From Oceanobacillus arenosus (GTDB lineage Bacteria; Bacillota; Bacilli; Bacillales; Amphibacillaceae), in contig NZ_PIOC01000014.1 in assembly GCF_003369575.1 (NCBI RefSeq), positions 1 through 64,000 on the forward strand: 64,000 nt of DNA. The letters are read 5' to 3'. Every line of letters begins with the position of its first letter. The stretch's first letter is position 1. The position numbers were made by a program, and so were the translations under genes. Below the pieces are notes generated by a model. It worked only from the letters and a program-made list of their open reading frames with translations, had not been told where the DNA came from and searched no databases. Shown one piece after another: positions 19,141-28,487 of this stretch.

Positions 19141-20874
19141 ATGAAAGAAAAACAATCTGGCTTAAAACCATTTATTTCCCTAATCCTATCAACGAAATTC
19201 CCTAAATGGCCATTAATCATTGGGTTAATCGGCAGTATTATTACAATGCTTGTTGGACTCTCGATTCCATTACTTACGAGAGAATTAGTAAATGGTTTTT
19301 CGGTAGAATCATTAAGTGTTACGCTGATTGTCGTTATCTTCGCCGTCTTTATTTTACAAGCGGTTGTAGATGGGGTATCGACATACTTACTTGCTGCTGT
19401 AGGACAAAGAATTGTTGCGAAACTACGGGAAATGATGTGGTTTAAACTTATCCGTTTGCCTGTTAGTTATTTTGATAAACATGCTAGTGGTGAATCGGTG
19501 AGTCGTGTAGTAAATGATACAGGCATTGTAAAAGATCTTATTTCACAACATTTTCCACAATTTATTACAGGTATTATTACGATTATTGGTGCAATCGTCA
19601 TCCTAATTATCATGGATTGGAAAATGACAATATTAATGTTAATTGCAGTGCCGGTAACTTTTGCGATTATGATGCCGCTTGGCAGCAGAATGGCAAAAGT
19701 ATCGAAAGGAATGCAAGATGAAACAGCAACATTTACAGGAGAAATACAACAAACATTAAGTGAAACTCGCTTGATGAAATCCTCAACAGCTGAGAAAGTG
19801 GAGGAGAAAAAAGGTGTAAAGGGAATTAATAACTTATTCAGCTATGGGCTAAAAGAAGCGAGAATATTTGCGTTTATTGGTCCATCCATTTATACGATTA
19901 TGATGTTAGTTATTGTCGCAATTATTGGTTATGGAGGAATCCGTGTAGCTAATGGATCGATGTCAACGGGTTCACTTGTTGCATTCTTATTATATCTATT
20001 TCAAATTATTTATCCGATAACATCCTTTGCAATGTTCTTTACAGAGTTGCAAAAAGCCAAAGGTGCGACAGAACGAATTATTGAGATATTAGAAATAGAG
20101 GAAGAACCTGGACAGGGTGGGATTGACAAGGATATTGCAAATGAAGCGGTTCATGTTGACAACATTTCTTTTGCCTATAATGAAGAAGAATCTATCATTG
20201 AGAATGTCTCGTTTGTTGCTGAACCTGGGGAAATGATTGCTTTTGCTGGACCGAGCGGTGGCGGGAAAACAACATTATTCGGCTTGCTCGAACGATATTA
20301 CGAACCAACAGATGGAGAGATACGTATCGGGAAGATGCCAATCAATAGGTTATCGCTTGCATCATGGCGCAGTCAAATCGGCTATGTTTCTCAGGAAAGT
20401 GCAATGATGGCTGGAACGATTCGCGATAATTTAACATATGGTTTGCGAAATGCAGAGAATATAAGTGATAACGAATTATGGAAAGTTGCAGAAATGGCGT
20501 ATGCAGATAAATTTATTAAAACATTCTCGAAAGGACTAGACACGGAAGTTGGAGAACGTGGCGTCAAACTCTCTGGTGGTCAGCGACAGCGGATTAATAT
20601 CGCTCGTGCTTTCTTGCGTGATCCGAAAATATTAATGCTCGATGAAGCGACAGCAAGCTTGGATAGTCAATCAGAACATGCCGTTCAAGAAGCATTAGCA
20701 AGACTGATGAAAGGTCGAACAACCTTCATTATTGCTCATAGATTATCAACCATTGTTGATGCAGACAACATTATTTTTATTGAAAAAGGGGAAGTGACAG
20801 GTTCTGGATCCCATGAGCAATTAATCGAAACGCATGAATTGTATCGTAAGTTTGCGGAACAGCAGTTGAAGTGA
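19141..20874 (+). CDS. bmrA: Multidrug ABC exporter, BmrA-like half transporter
   Basis: The 577-residue protein has six transmembrane segments (about 20-310) then an ATPase domain: Walker A GPSGGGKTT (near 370), LSGGQRQR signature, Walker B ILMLDEATASLD and the AHRLST switch histidine. The N-terminal pattern (LKPFISLI ... IPLLTRELVNGFS) closely resembles B. subtilis BmrA, a homodimeric drug efflux pump. The start ATG follows AAGGAG. It is a single gene; substrate range is inferred from family only. Confidence 0.85.
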   Translation: MKEKQSGLKPFISLILSTKFPKWPLIIGLIGSIITMLVGLSIPLLTRELVNGFSVESLSVTLIVVIFAVFILQAVVDGVSTYLLAAVGQRIVAKLREMMWFKLIRLPVSYFDKHASGESVSRVVNDTGIVKDLISQHFPQFITGIITIIGAIVILIIMDWKMTILMLIAVPVTFAIMMPLGSRMAKVSKGMQDETATFTGEIQQTLSETRLMKSSTAEKVEEKKGVKGINNLFSYGLKEARIFAFIGPSIYTIMMLVIVAIIGYGGIRVANGSMSTGSLVAFLLYLFQIIYPITSFAMFFTELQKAKGATERIIEILEIEEEPGQGGIDKDIANEAVHVDNISFAYNEEESIIENVSFVAEPGEMIAFAGPSGGGKTTLFGLLERYYEPTDGEIRIGKMPINRLSLASWRSQIGYVSQESAMMAGTIRDNLTYGLRNAENISDNELWKVAEMAYADKFIKTFSKGLDTEVGERGVKLSGGQRQRINIARAFLRDPKILMLDEATASLDSQSEHAVQEALARLMKGRTTFIIAHRLSTIVDADNIIFIEKGEVTGSGSHEQLIETHELYRKFAEQQLK

Positions 20875-20949
20875 CCGTTCGTTGTTAAAAGATAGTCAAC
20901 CTAATATAAATGAATTGACTTTAAACATACGTTCTATTAACTAGTGTTG

Positions 20950-20978
20950 GCCCTATTACTTATTACTGGTAATAGGGC
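20950..20978 (+). terminator. Terminator after bmrA
   Basis: GCCCTATTAC pairs perfectly with GTAATAGGGC around TTATTACTG and is followed by TGTTATTGTT. Confidence 0.7.
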
Positions 20979-21093
20979 TGTTATTGTTGCAAGGGGAATT
21001 CGACAACATGTAGTAATTATTGGTAAGGTGTTATAATTAAGTATAGCTTTTAACTATACGTGAATCATTGAACAAAAGGAAGGAGAACAAGAA

Positions 21094-21897
21094 ATGGAAA
21101 GCAATATTACGGTGCTAAATTTTGATCAAACCTATTATAAACAAGATTTTTCTCAAAAGGATACTTATGAATGGCTGGACCTTGAGTCAATTCCGAATGC
21201 CAATTTATTTTGTGAAAAGCATTCTTTGGTGCAAATTGAAAATAAATTAAAGAAGCGAAAACCAAGTAATATTACAATGCTGGGCAGTGGCAATTACCAC
21301 TATGTATCCTATTTGCTGTTATCTGAAATCAAACGGCCTATTACGTTAGTATTATTTGATCATCATACAGATACGTTGCCTAGCCCAAGCCAAGAATTAA
21401 TTTCCTGTGGTTCATGGGTATTGGAATCACTGCAAAATATTCCTATGCTGCAAAAAGTAATCCTTATTGGCATAGACGAAAGTGGAAAAAGGTATATCCC
21501 TTCCTCAATAGATGATAAAGTAAGCATCTATACAACATCCTTATTACAACAACATTCCCCAAAAATAATTGATTCCCTTATAAACGAAATACCAACAGAA
21601 TTGGTTTACATAAGTATAGATAAAGATGTATTAGATGTGAAAGATGCCATTACTGCATGGGATCAAGGGAGGATGAGACTACGCCAGCTAATGGGGATTG
21701 TTAAACGAATTATTAGTAATAAGGAGATTTACGGCATGGATATTTGCGGGGAATATCCTGTAAACCCATCGAATGAGTATAGTCGACAAACAAGGGTTGC
21801 AATTAAGAAAAATAGTGATGCTAATCAGTTCATTTTACAACAAATGAAGCGTTGGTTAGGATTCAATCGTAATTCTGGTACTTACTTGCATGTATGA
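21094..21897 (+). CDS. Arginase/agmatinase-fold protein, divergent
   Basis: The 267-residue protein has the ordered ureohydrolase metal motifs in altered form: GSGNYHYVS (family GGDHS), VLFDHHTDT (family DAHxD) and SIDKDVLD (family SxDxDxxDP), with an acidic DICGEYPVNPS near the C-terminus. The Asp/His ligands for two Mn ions are thus present. Members hydrolyse arginine, agmatine or formiminoglutamate, but the substrate loops do not point to one. GGAGAAC precedes the ATG. It is a single gene between bmrA and aroD. Real enzyme is likely; substrate unknown. Confidence 0.75.
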   Translation: MESNITVLNFDQTYYKQDFSQKDTYEWLDLESIPNANLFCEKHSLVQIENKLKKRKPSNITMLGSGNYHYVSYLLLSEIKRPITLVLFDHHTDTLPSPSQELISCGSWVLESLQNIPMLQKVILIGIDESGKRYIPSSIDDKVSIYTTSLLQQHSPKIIDSLINEIPTELVYISIDKDVLDVKDAITAWDQGRMRLRQLMGIVKRIISNKEIYGMDICGEYPVNPSNEYSRQTRVAIKKNSDANQFILQQMKRWLGFNRNSGTYLHV

Positions 21898-22020
21898 TTA
21901 TCAGTAGTATTATTTCTGCTACAGCTTTCAATTGCTATGGTGAAAGGACCATTAAAAAACCACGCTTGTCCTGTTTATCAAAATGCGTTATCGTACAATT
22001 AGATGTATAAGGAGCTGAAT

Positions 22021-22785
22021 ATGATGGATCATACCTTGAAAATAAAAAATGTAGTAATTGGCGAAGGAATGCCGAAGATTTGCGTCCCGATGGTTGGTAC
22101 AACATTAACAGAATTAACGGAAGAAGCAGAGCAGTTACTAACATTAGATTTGGATATTGTCGAATGGCGTGTCGATTTTTTTGAATCGGTTGAGGATATA
22201 GAAAAGGTAAAAGAAGCATTAATCCAAATTAAAGAGAAACTTAAAGGTATACCACTTATATTTACTTTTCGTAGTGCTGAGGAAGGCGGAGAAAGAAAGG
22301 TTGCTCAAGATTTCTATGTAGCTTTAAATAAGGCGATCATAGAAACGGGGAATATTGATATTGTCGATGTAGAATTGTTCAACGATGAAAATGATGTAAA
22401 AATGCTGATTGACTTAGCACATAGAAATCAAGTATATGTCATTCTATCCAATCATGATTTTGAAAAGACTCCGCCAAAGGAGGAATTGGTAAAAAGATTA
22501 AGGAAAGCAATCGAGCTTGGTGGAGATATTCCTAAAATTGCCGTCATGCCAAAGGATGCACATGATGTTCTACGATTATTGGAAGCGACACTTGAAATTA
22601 GCAGTCGCCCAATCGTTACGATGGCGATGGCCGGCCAAGGTGTCATAAGCAGATTGACTGGCGAGGTCTTTGGTTCATGCATTACATTTGCTGCCGCTAA
22701 TAAACCTTCTGCACCCGGGCAAATTGGTGTTGCAGAATTACGAAATGTTTTGCAGGTAATTCATGAAAATGTAAACAGAAAATAA
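22021..22785 (+). CDS. aroD: 3-dehydroquinate dehydratase, type I
   Basis: This 254-residue enzyme dehydrates 3-dehydroquinate in the shikimate pathway through a lysine Schiff base. It shows KICVPMVGTT, DIVEWRVDFFE, IFTFRSAEEGG, the NHDFEKTPP histidine, and GDIPKIAVMPKDAHDV with the catalytic Lys, ending in GEVFGSCITFAAANKPSAPG. Start is ATG 22021 behind AAGGAG; the ATG at 22003 lies before the ribosome binding site. Confidence 0.93.
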   Translation: MMDHTLKIKNVVIGEGMPKICVPMVGTTLTELTEEAEQLLTLDLDIVEWRVDFFESVEDIEKVKEALIQIKEKLKGIPLIFTFRSAEEGGERKVAQDFYVALNKAIIETGNIDIVDVELFNDENDVKMLIDLAHRNQVYVILSNHDFEKTPPKEELVKRLRKAIELGGDIPKIAVMPKDAHDVLRLLEATLEISSRPIVTMAMAGQGVISRLTGEVFGSCITFAAANKPSAPGQIGVAELRNVLQVIHENVNRK

Positions 22786-22793
22786 ATTTTTTT

Positions 22794-22829
22794 CCTCCTT
22801 TCATTCAATTGAGAGGAGGTTTTTTTTTA
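22794..22829 (+). terminator. Terminator of aroD
   Basis: CCTCCTTTC and a GAGAGGAGG arm are followed by nine T residues. Confidence 0.85.
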
Positions 22830-22963
22830 TGAAAACAAATACAGCCCACCTATTGATGTTCAATTATTAATAAACATTCAGTAGCATTTAAAAAAACAAT
22901 TCATAATAATATCTATAGCTAATGTTTCCCTAATATAAAATATTATCCCTTGTGAAAATTAAC

Positions 22964-23024
22964 TTGACTTATGCAACAACAGGCATTAAATTTAGTTATA
23001 ACGAATAAAGTTTACCTAGGGAAA
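22964..23024 (+). promoter_or_regulatory. mntA promoter region with candidate MntR operator
   Basis: TTGACT (22964-22969) is followed 17 bases later by TAAATT. At 23010-23024 is the quasi-palindrome TTTACCTAGGGAAA, resembling MntR sites of the TTTGCCTTAAGGAAA type. It lies 20 bases before the mntA start, a good place for Mn-dependent repression. The operator match is by eye. Confidence 0.5.
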
Positions 23025-23044
23025 AATTAAAGGGGGGGATCAAA

Positions 23045-23989
23045 ATGAGTGGTTTGATGAAAGGGTTATGGGGAATTGCGTTGCTTAGTTTGATTTTAGT
23101 TCTCGGTGCGTGTAGCCAAACTGAGGAGTCAGATGGAAAGTCAGAAAGTGAGAAGATTACTGTTGTAACAACCATTGCGCAAATTGGTGAACCTTTGTCT
23201 GTTATTGGTGGTGATTATGTGCAAGTCGAAAGCTTAATGGGTCCATCGATTGACCCGCATCTCTATAATCCAACACAAAGTGATATTAACAAGCTTGATA
23301 GCGGGGATGTTATTTTCTATAGTGGATTACATTTAGAGGCAAACATGGTTGATATTTTCGAATCAATCAGTAAATCTAAGCCAGTACTTGCATTAGGCGA
23401 TGCGCTTTCAGAAGATGATTTATTAAAAGATAAGGGAGGAGCAGTTGACCCCCATATCTGGTTTGATATCGACCTATGGAAACAGGGCCTCGGTGCTGCT
23501 GTGGAAGAATTAAAAGAATATTTGCCTGAACACGCAGATTATTTCGAGAAGAATAAGCAAGATTACTTTGCAAAGTTAGATGAATTAAAAGAGGATGCTG
23601 AAAAATTAGCGCAAATTCCAGAAGATCAACGGATCCTTGTTACAGCCCATGATGCATTCGGTTATTTTGGAAGAATGAATGATCTCGAGGTAATTGGTCT
23701 GCAAGGACTGAGTACGGAAGACGAGATTGGTATTTCTGATATTAATCATACGATTGAGATGATAATAGAATATCATGTGCCAGCAATTTTTGTAGAAAGC
23801 AGTATTAACCAGGCTTCAATTAATGCGGTAATTGAAGGGGCAGTGAGTGATGGTGTTGAGGTAGCGCTAGGTGGAGAACTTTATTCAGATGCAATGGGAG
23901 AAGCTGGGACAGAGGAAGGAACTTATATAGGAATGTATCGTCATAACATTGATACAATCTATGATGCACTGATTGGAGATGTGGAGTAA
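23045..23989 (+). CDS. mntA: Manganese ABC transporter substrate-binding lipoprotein
   Basis: The 314-residue cluster A-I binding protein has a lipoprotein signal ending VLGACS (Cys about 23). Metal ligands lie in SIDPHLYNPTQSD, VDPHIWFDI, the ESS context of FVESSINQAS, and YSDAMG. The sequence follows B. subtilis MntA closely through VTAHDAFGYFGR and LQGLSTEDEIGISD. It captures Mn(II) outside the membrane for MntBCD. Zn cannot be fully excluded from sequence. Confidence 0.9.
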   Translation: MSGLMKGLWGIALLSLILVLGACSQTEESDGKSESEKITVVTTIAQIGEPLSVIGGDYVQVESLMGPSIDPHLYNPTQSDINKLDSGDVIFYSGLHLEANMVDIFESISKSKPVLALGDALSEDDLLKDKGGAVDPHIWFDIDLWKQGLGAAVEELKEYLPEHADYFEKNKQDYFAKLDELKEDAEKLAQIPEDQRILVTAHDAFGYFGRMNDLEVIGLQGLSTEDEIGISDINHTIEMIIEYHVPAIFVESSINQASINAVIEGAVSDGVEVALGGELYSDAMGEAGTEEGTYIGMYRHNIDTIYDALIGDVE

Positions 23990-24751
23990 ATGGCAAAGCC
24001 AATTATTAAAATAGAAAATCTTTCAGCGTCCTATCGAAAGAATACTGTATTACATGATGTGAATTTTGATGTTATGTCGGGTTCATTAACAGGAATCGTT
24101 GGGCCGAATGGGGCTGGAAAATCAACACTTTTAAAAACAATGCTGAATCTCCATCCAGCTTTAGCAGGATCCGTAAGTTTTTTTGGATTACCTTTTGCAA
24201 AGGCTAAAAAGAGAATTGGTTATGTTCCACAACGGGGTTCCGTTGATTGGGACTTTCCAACAGATGCACTTGATGTTGTAACAATGGGCTTATATGGACA
24301 AATAGGCTGGCTAAGAAGACCCGGACGATTGCATAAAGAAAAGGCATATGAAGCATTAGAAAAAATGGGAATGGCAGATTATGCTGATCGGCAAATTAGT
24401 CAACTGTCTGGTGGTCAACAGCAGCGTGTGTTTCTTGCGCGTGCATTAGTACAGCATGCGGATATTTATTTCATGGATGAACCGCTTGCTGGTGTTGATG
24501 CTACAACAGAGCGGGCGATTATGACCATTTTAAAAGAGTTAAAATCCATAGGCAAAACGGTAATGGTTGTTCATCATGATTTGCAAACAGTAGAAGATTA
24601 TTTCGACCATGTTCTATTCTTAAATCAGACAGTAATAAAGCATGGGAAGACAGGGCATATTTTTACAAAGGAAAATATTGCCAAGACTTATGGGGGGAAT
24701 ATGCACTGGAAGGGTGAGGTGAATCAAGGTGTTGTCCATTCTTTTGAATAG
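23990..24751 (+). CDS. mntB: Manganese ABC transporter ATPase
   Basis: The 253-residue ATPase has GPNGAGKST (Walker A), QLSGGQQQRVFLARAL (signature), DIYFMDEPLAGVD (Walker B) and VVHHDL (switch). The ATG directly abuts the mntA stop. It energises the MntC/MntD permeases. Confidence 0.93.
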   Translation: MAKPIIKIENLSASYRKNTVLHDVNFDVMSGSLTGIVGPNGAGKSTLLKTMLNLHPALAGSVSFFGLPFAKAKKRIGYVPQRGSVDWDFPTDALDVVTMGLYGQIGWLRRPGRLHKEKAYEALEKMGMADYADRQISQLSGGQQQRVFLARALVQHADIYFMDEPLAGVDATTERAIMTILKELKSIGKTVMVVHHDLQTVEDYFDHVLFLNQTVIKHGKTGHIFTKENIAKTYGGNMHWKGEVNQGVVHSFE

Positions 24752-25649
24752 TAATACACAGTGGGTATTATTAAGTACCATGATTCTTGGTGTTGCTGCT
24801 GGAACAATTGGATGTATGGCATATTGGAAGCGGCAAAATCTCATGAGTGATGCGCTTTCTCATTCTGCACTGCCTGGTGTGGTGATTGCTTTCCTTCTAA
24901 TACAGGAGAAAAACCTTTTTATCTTAATTATAGGTGCTGCAATCAGTGCATTAATCGGCGCATTTCTGATTCAATGGATAACTACATCAAGCAGAATCTC
25001 AGAAGACTCTGCAATGGGGATGATTTTATCGATATTCTACGGTATGGGTATTATGTTGCTGTCAATTGCAAACCGTTCAGCAGGTGGCAACCAAAGTGGG
25101 CTGGATAAGTTTATTTATGGTCAGGCAGCTGCAATGGTTAAATCAGATGTAATCACCATGTTGATCCTTGCTCTTCTTGTTATCTTTATCGTATTTATTG
25201 CGTTTAAAGAATGGAAAATAAATCTCTTTGATCCACAGTTTGCAAAAGGGATTGGTTTATCGATAAAAGGAATGAATATACTGTATACATCCATTCTCGT
25301 CACAACCATTGTGATTGGGATTCAGGCAGTTGGTGTTATTTTGATGGCTGCGATGCTTGTTACTCCAGCGGTAAGTGCACGGTATTGGACCCGTTCCTTT
25401 AAGATAATGATTCTCTTATCAGCAACATTTGGTGGAATTGCTGGGGCGGTTGGTACTTTTATTAGCGCACTAGGCAATGGCTGGCCAACGGGACCTTTTA
25501 TTGTTGTTGTTGCTTCAGTTGTATTCGTGGTCTCACTGCTTTTTGGTAAGGAAAATGGAATATTAATCAAGCATTTGCAATTTAAAATGCATCAAAAGAC
25601 TGCAAAGCTAAACCTGCAAACATTGACAGAAGGGTTGGAGAATAAATGA
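24729..25649 (+). CDS. mntC: Manganese ABC transporter permease
   Basis: This 306-residue ABC-3 family permease has about eight hydrophobic segments and LMSDALSHSALPGVV, the usual family motif after the first helix. The start is GTG 24729, overlapping the end of mntB by 23 bases. It pairs with MntD. Confidence 0.9.
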   Translation: MLSILLNSNTQWVLLSTMILGVAAGTIGCMAYWKRQNLMSDALSHSALPGVVIAFLLIQEKNLFILIIGAAISALIGAFLIQWITTSSRISEDSAMGMILSIFYGMGIMLLSIANRSAGGNQSGLDKFIYGQAAAMVKSDVITMLILALLVIFIVFIAFKEWKINLFDPQFAKGIGLSIKGMNILYTSILVTTIVIGIQAVGVILMAAMLVTPAVSARYWTRSFKIMILLSATFGGIAGAVGTFISALGNGWPTGPFIVVVASVVFVVSLLFGKENGILIKHLQFKMHQKTAKLNLQTLTEGLENK

Positions 25650-26500
25650 CCTATACAGGATGGATTATTTTAACTGCTGCGTTAGTAGGGCTCTCCTGTG
25701 GAATAACAGGTGTCTTCTTGATCCTGAGAAAACAAGCAATGATGGCAGATGCAATCAGTCATACAGTCCTCCTCGGAATTGTTATTGCATTTTTAATAAC
25801 AAGTGAAGTAAGTGGACCATATATGCTGATTGGAGGTATATTTGCTGGTCTCTTAACAGCCTTTTTAGTGCAATGGCTAAATTCATTAAAGGTACAGCAA
25901 GACGCAGGTTTAGGAATCGTGTTTACGACATTATTTGCTATCGGGGTAATCTTAATCGCTACTTCAGCTGGGAATGCACACTTAGATATTCAACATGCAT
26001 TAATGGGGGAGATAACCTTTATCCCGTTTAATACTGTAACACTGCCAATTATTGGTGATGTCCCGCAAGCAACTGTATTACTCGCAGCAGTGCTAATTAT
26101 CGTGGTCATTACGATTACGTTATTTTATAAAGAATGGAAGATTACTTCCTTCGATCCGGCGCTAGCAGCAAGCATAGGCATTCCAGTATTATTGATGCAT
26201 TATGTGTTTATGAGTTTAGTGTCGATTACAACTGTTGCGTCTTTTGATGCCGTTGGTGCAATTATGGTTGTCGCTATGTTAATCACCCCAGCCGCCTCCG
26301 CTTATCTTTGGACAGATAAACTGCATAATATGCTACTATTGAGCGGGGCATTCGGAGTCATTTCAGCTATTACAGGATATTATGTTGCAGCTTGGATCGA
26401 TACGTCCATTTCAGGCAGCATGGCTTTTATGACAGGAATTGTCTTCTTCATTAGTTTTATCTTTTCTCCAAAACATGGATTGATTGTGAAGTACGTTTAA
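25646..26500 (+). CDS. mntD: Manganese ABC transporter permease
   Basis: The second ABC-3 permease, 284 residues, has MMADAISHTVLLGIVIAF and about eight hydrophobic segments. Its ATG overlaps the mntC stop (ATGA). It is the last gene of the four-gene operon, and the order SBP-ATPase-permease-permease matches B. subtilis mntABCD. Confidence 0.9.
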   Translation: MTYTGWIILTAALVGLSCGITGVFLILRKQAMMADAISHTVLLGIVIAFLITSEVSGPYMLIGGIFAGLLTAFLVQWLNSLKVQQDAGLGIVFTTLFAIGVILIATSAGNAHLDIQHALMGEITFIPFNTVTLPIIGDVPQATVLLAAVLIIVVITITLFYKEWKITSFDPALAASIGIPVLLMHYVFMSLVSITTVASFDAVGAIMVVAMLITPAASAYLWTDKLHNMLLLSGAFGVISAITGYYVAAWIDTSISGSMAFMTGIVFFISFIFSPKHGLIVKYV

Positions 26501-26508
26501 TAAAGATA

Positions 26509-26546
26509 AAAATAGGCTCTCCCTCTAAAAATGGGAGAGCCTATTT
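26509..26546. terminator. Terminator between mntD and katA
   Basis: AATAGGCTCTCCC pairs perfectly with GGGAGAGCCTATT around TCTAAAAAT, flanked by A-rich and T-rich sequence. Confidence 0.85.
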
Positions 26547-26599
26547 ATTAATGATGACGAACATCCGCACCGCTGAAAAGAGTGGCAACGCCTGCTGGG

Positions 26600-26692
26600 T
26601 CGAGCGACCGCACCGTCGAATCGAGCGACAAATCATCAAATCGAGCGACCGCACCGCCAAATCGAGCGTACACACCCCAAATCCGAGCAACA
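26600..26692. repeat. Degenerate ~21-nt periodic array (TCGAGCGAC type)
   Basis: TCGAGCGAC recurs at the start of consecutive 20-21 base units with variable remainders (CGCACCGTCGAA, AAATCATCAAA, CGCACCGCCAAA), decaying to TCGAGCGTA and TCCGAGCAA. Five units are seen just after the katA stop. It is GC-rich compared with its surroundings. Confidence 0.6.
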
Positions 26693-26710
26693 GACAGGAA
26701 AACAAAAATA

Positions 26711-28312
26711 TTAATAAGGCTCCGCGTCATGCCCTTTTTCAATCGCATCTTGTACCGCTTCTTCAGCTTCCGTTGCGCCAAGTGGATGCATTTCTTCTGC
26801 CATTTCCATCTTCATATTTCCTTTTTCAGCTAAGCCTTCTCGCAAGCGACGACCATATTCTTCATCCGCTTCATCCGCTAAAGCAATCATCTTATCTTGA
26901 ATCACTTTCGCACAAGAGGATAGATCACCAACGAGATTGGAGATTAATTCATCCTTTTCCCATTGCTCAAAACTTCGGTACGTTTCACCAGCTTGCTTCG
27001 TATTGTCATTTCGATCAATCGATTCACGAACTAAATTGCCTTCAACCATCGGCGTATATTCTTTGCCAATCTGTTCCGCTTCCTTTAACCCGCCCAAGCT
27101 AGATGGTTCATAGTTTACGTGAGGGTTCTGCCCTGGTGCTTTATCATTATAATAACGTAGTGTTCCGCCCTCCTGATTGGTTGCTACTCGTTTTTTCGCA
27201 GCATTGATTGGCAGTTGCAAATAGTTGGCACCAACACGATAACGTTGGGTATCGGAGTAGGAGAATGTTCTCCCTTGCAGCATTTTATCATCGGAGAAAT
27301 CAAGTCCATCTACAAGGACGCCTGTCCCAAATGAAGCCTGCTCGACTTCATTAAAATAATTCTCAGGATTTTTATTTAATACCATTTTGCCAACTGCTCG
27401 CCAAGGGAATTGATCCTCTGGCCAGAGTTTCGTATCATCAAGCGGGTCAAAATCAAGCTCTGGATGTGGACCGTCTTCCATAATTTGTACTAACAATTCC
27501 CATTCGGGATAATTGCCCTTTTCAATTGCTTCATATAAATCCTGTGTTGCATGGTTAAAGTTTTTCCCTTGGATTTCTGTTGCTTCTTTTATTGTTAGGT
27601 TTTTAATTCCTTGCTTCGGCTCCCAGTGGTATTTAACAAGTACAGCTTTTCCTTCTTCGTTCACCCACTTATACGTGTTAACACCAGATCCCTGCATCAT
27701 TCGATAGTTTGCAGGAATGCCCCAAGGTGAATAGACAAATGTCACCATATGGAAAGATTCCGGTGAATTTGCACAAAAGTCAAAGAAACGTTCACTATCT
27801 TGGATATTTGTTACTGGATCTGGTCTGAATGCATGGATCATGTCGGGGAATTTCATTGCATCACGAATGAAGAATATCTTTAAGTTATTCCCAACTAAAT
27901 CCCAGTTTCCATCTTCTGTGTAAAATTTCACCGCAAATCCTCGAGGGTCACGTACCGTTTCAGGCGAGTGCAAGCCATGAACAACAGTGGAAAATCGCAC
28001 GAAAACAGGAGTTTGCTTTCCTTCTTCTTGAAAAACCTTTGCACGTGTAAATTTGGAAACCGGTTCATCCCCAGCTTTTCCATATGTCTCAAAATAACCA
28101 TGTGCACCAGCACCGCGCGCATGAACAATCCGTTCGGGCACCTTTTCCCTGTCAAAATGACTAATCTTTTCAATAAAATCATAGTTCTCGAGCGTAGCAG
28201 GACCGCGATTGCCAACAGTACGGATGTTTTGATTGTTCGTAACAGGATGTCCTTGCCTCGTTGTTAGTGTGTCTTCGTTTTCGATATGTGTCTCGTTTGT
28301 TTCCTTTGCCAT
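26711..28312 (-). CDS. katA: Catalase (clade 3-like, heme)
   Basis: The 533-residue protein has the distal histidine motif [16 protein letters not shown], the conserved VRFSTV and [20 protein letters not shown] segments, and the proximal heme motif [21 protein letters not shown] with the ligand Tyr. It breaks down hydrogen peroxide in the cytoplasm. The ATG follows GAGGAG. No clear PerR box (TTATAATNATTATAA) was seen upstream. A minus-strand TTGACA at 28438 with a poor -10 is a weak promoter candidate. Confidence 0.93.
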   Translation of the reverse strand: MAKETNETHIENEDTLTTRQGHPVTNNQNIRTVGNRGPATLENYDFIEKISHFDREKVPERIVHARGAGAHGYFETYGKAGDEPVSKFTRAKVFQEEGKQTPVFVRFSTVVHGLHSPETVRDPRGFAVKFYTEDGNWDLVGNNLKIFFIRDAMKFPDMIHAFRPDPVTNIQDSERFFDFCANSPESFHMVTFVYSPWGIPANYRMMQGSGVNTYKWVNEEGKAVLVKYHWEPKQGIKNLTIKEATEIQGKNFNHATQDLYEAIEKGNYPEWELLVQIMEDGPHPELDFDPLDDTKLWPEDQFPWRAVGKMVLNKNPENYFNEVEQASFGTGVLVDGLDFSDDKMLQGRTFSYSDTQRYRVGANYLQLPINAAKKRVATNQEGGTLRYYNDKAPGQNPHVNYEPSSLGGLKEAEQIGKEYTPMVEGNLVRESIDRNDNTKQAGETYRSFEQWEKDELISNLVGDLSSCAKVIQDKMIALADEADEEYGRRLREGLAEKGNMKMEMAEEMHPLGATEAEEAVQDAIEKGHDAEPY

Positions 28313-28420
28313 TTTTATTATCTCCTCTTTCTAGCAATATGTAATAAACTTTGTTAAAAACAGTTCATCCATAGCCTGTCCCAAAAGAGAAAAAATAATC
28401 GGAATAGACATAGAAAATAG

Positions 28421-28438
28421 TTGACGTGCATATGTCAA
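28421..28438. promoter_or_regulatory. Palindrome in the katA-yfkAB divergent region
   Basis: TTGAC, an 8-base spacer and GTCAA form an inverted repeat. Each half can serve as a -35 (TTGACG on +, TTGACA on -), so one binding site could control both divergent genes. There is no strong -10 for either at standard spacing. Confidence 0.35.
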
Positions 28439-28487
28439 TAGAAGTGGCGAAATAAGTAAGCGTTAGCAAAGAAAGGGAGATTTGTAT

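Noticed and set aside
26600-26692. Possible CRISPR array
   Set aside because: The repeated part is only about 9 bases with 11-12 base variable parts, far too short for repeats and spacers, and no cas genes are present.
26551-27102. 183-codon ORF on the plus strand over katA
   Set aside because: It crosses the periodic array and lies antisense to the catalase, so it is a shadow frame.
28313-28480. PerR box at katA
   Set aside because: No sequence close to TTATAATNATTATAA was found; only a loose AT-rich match.
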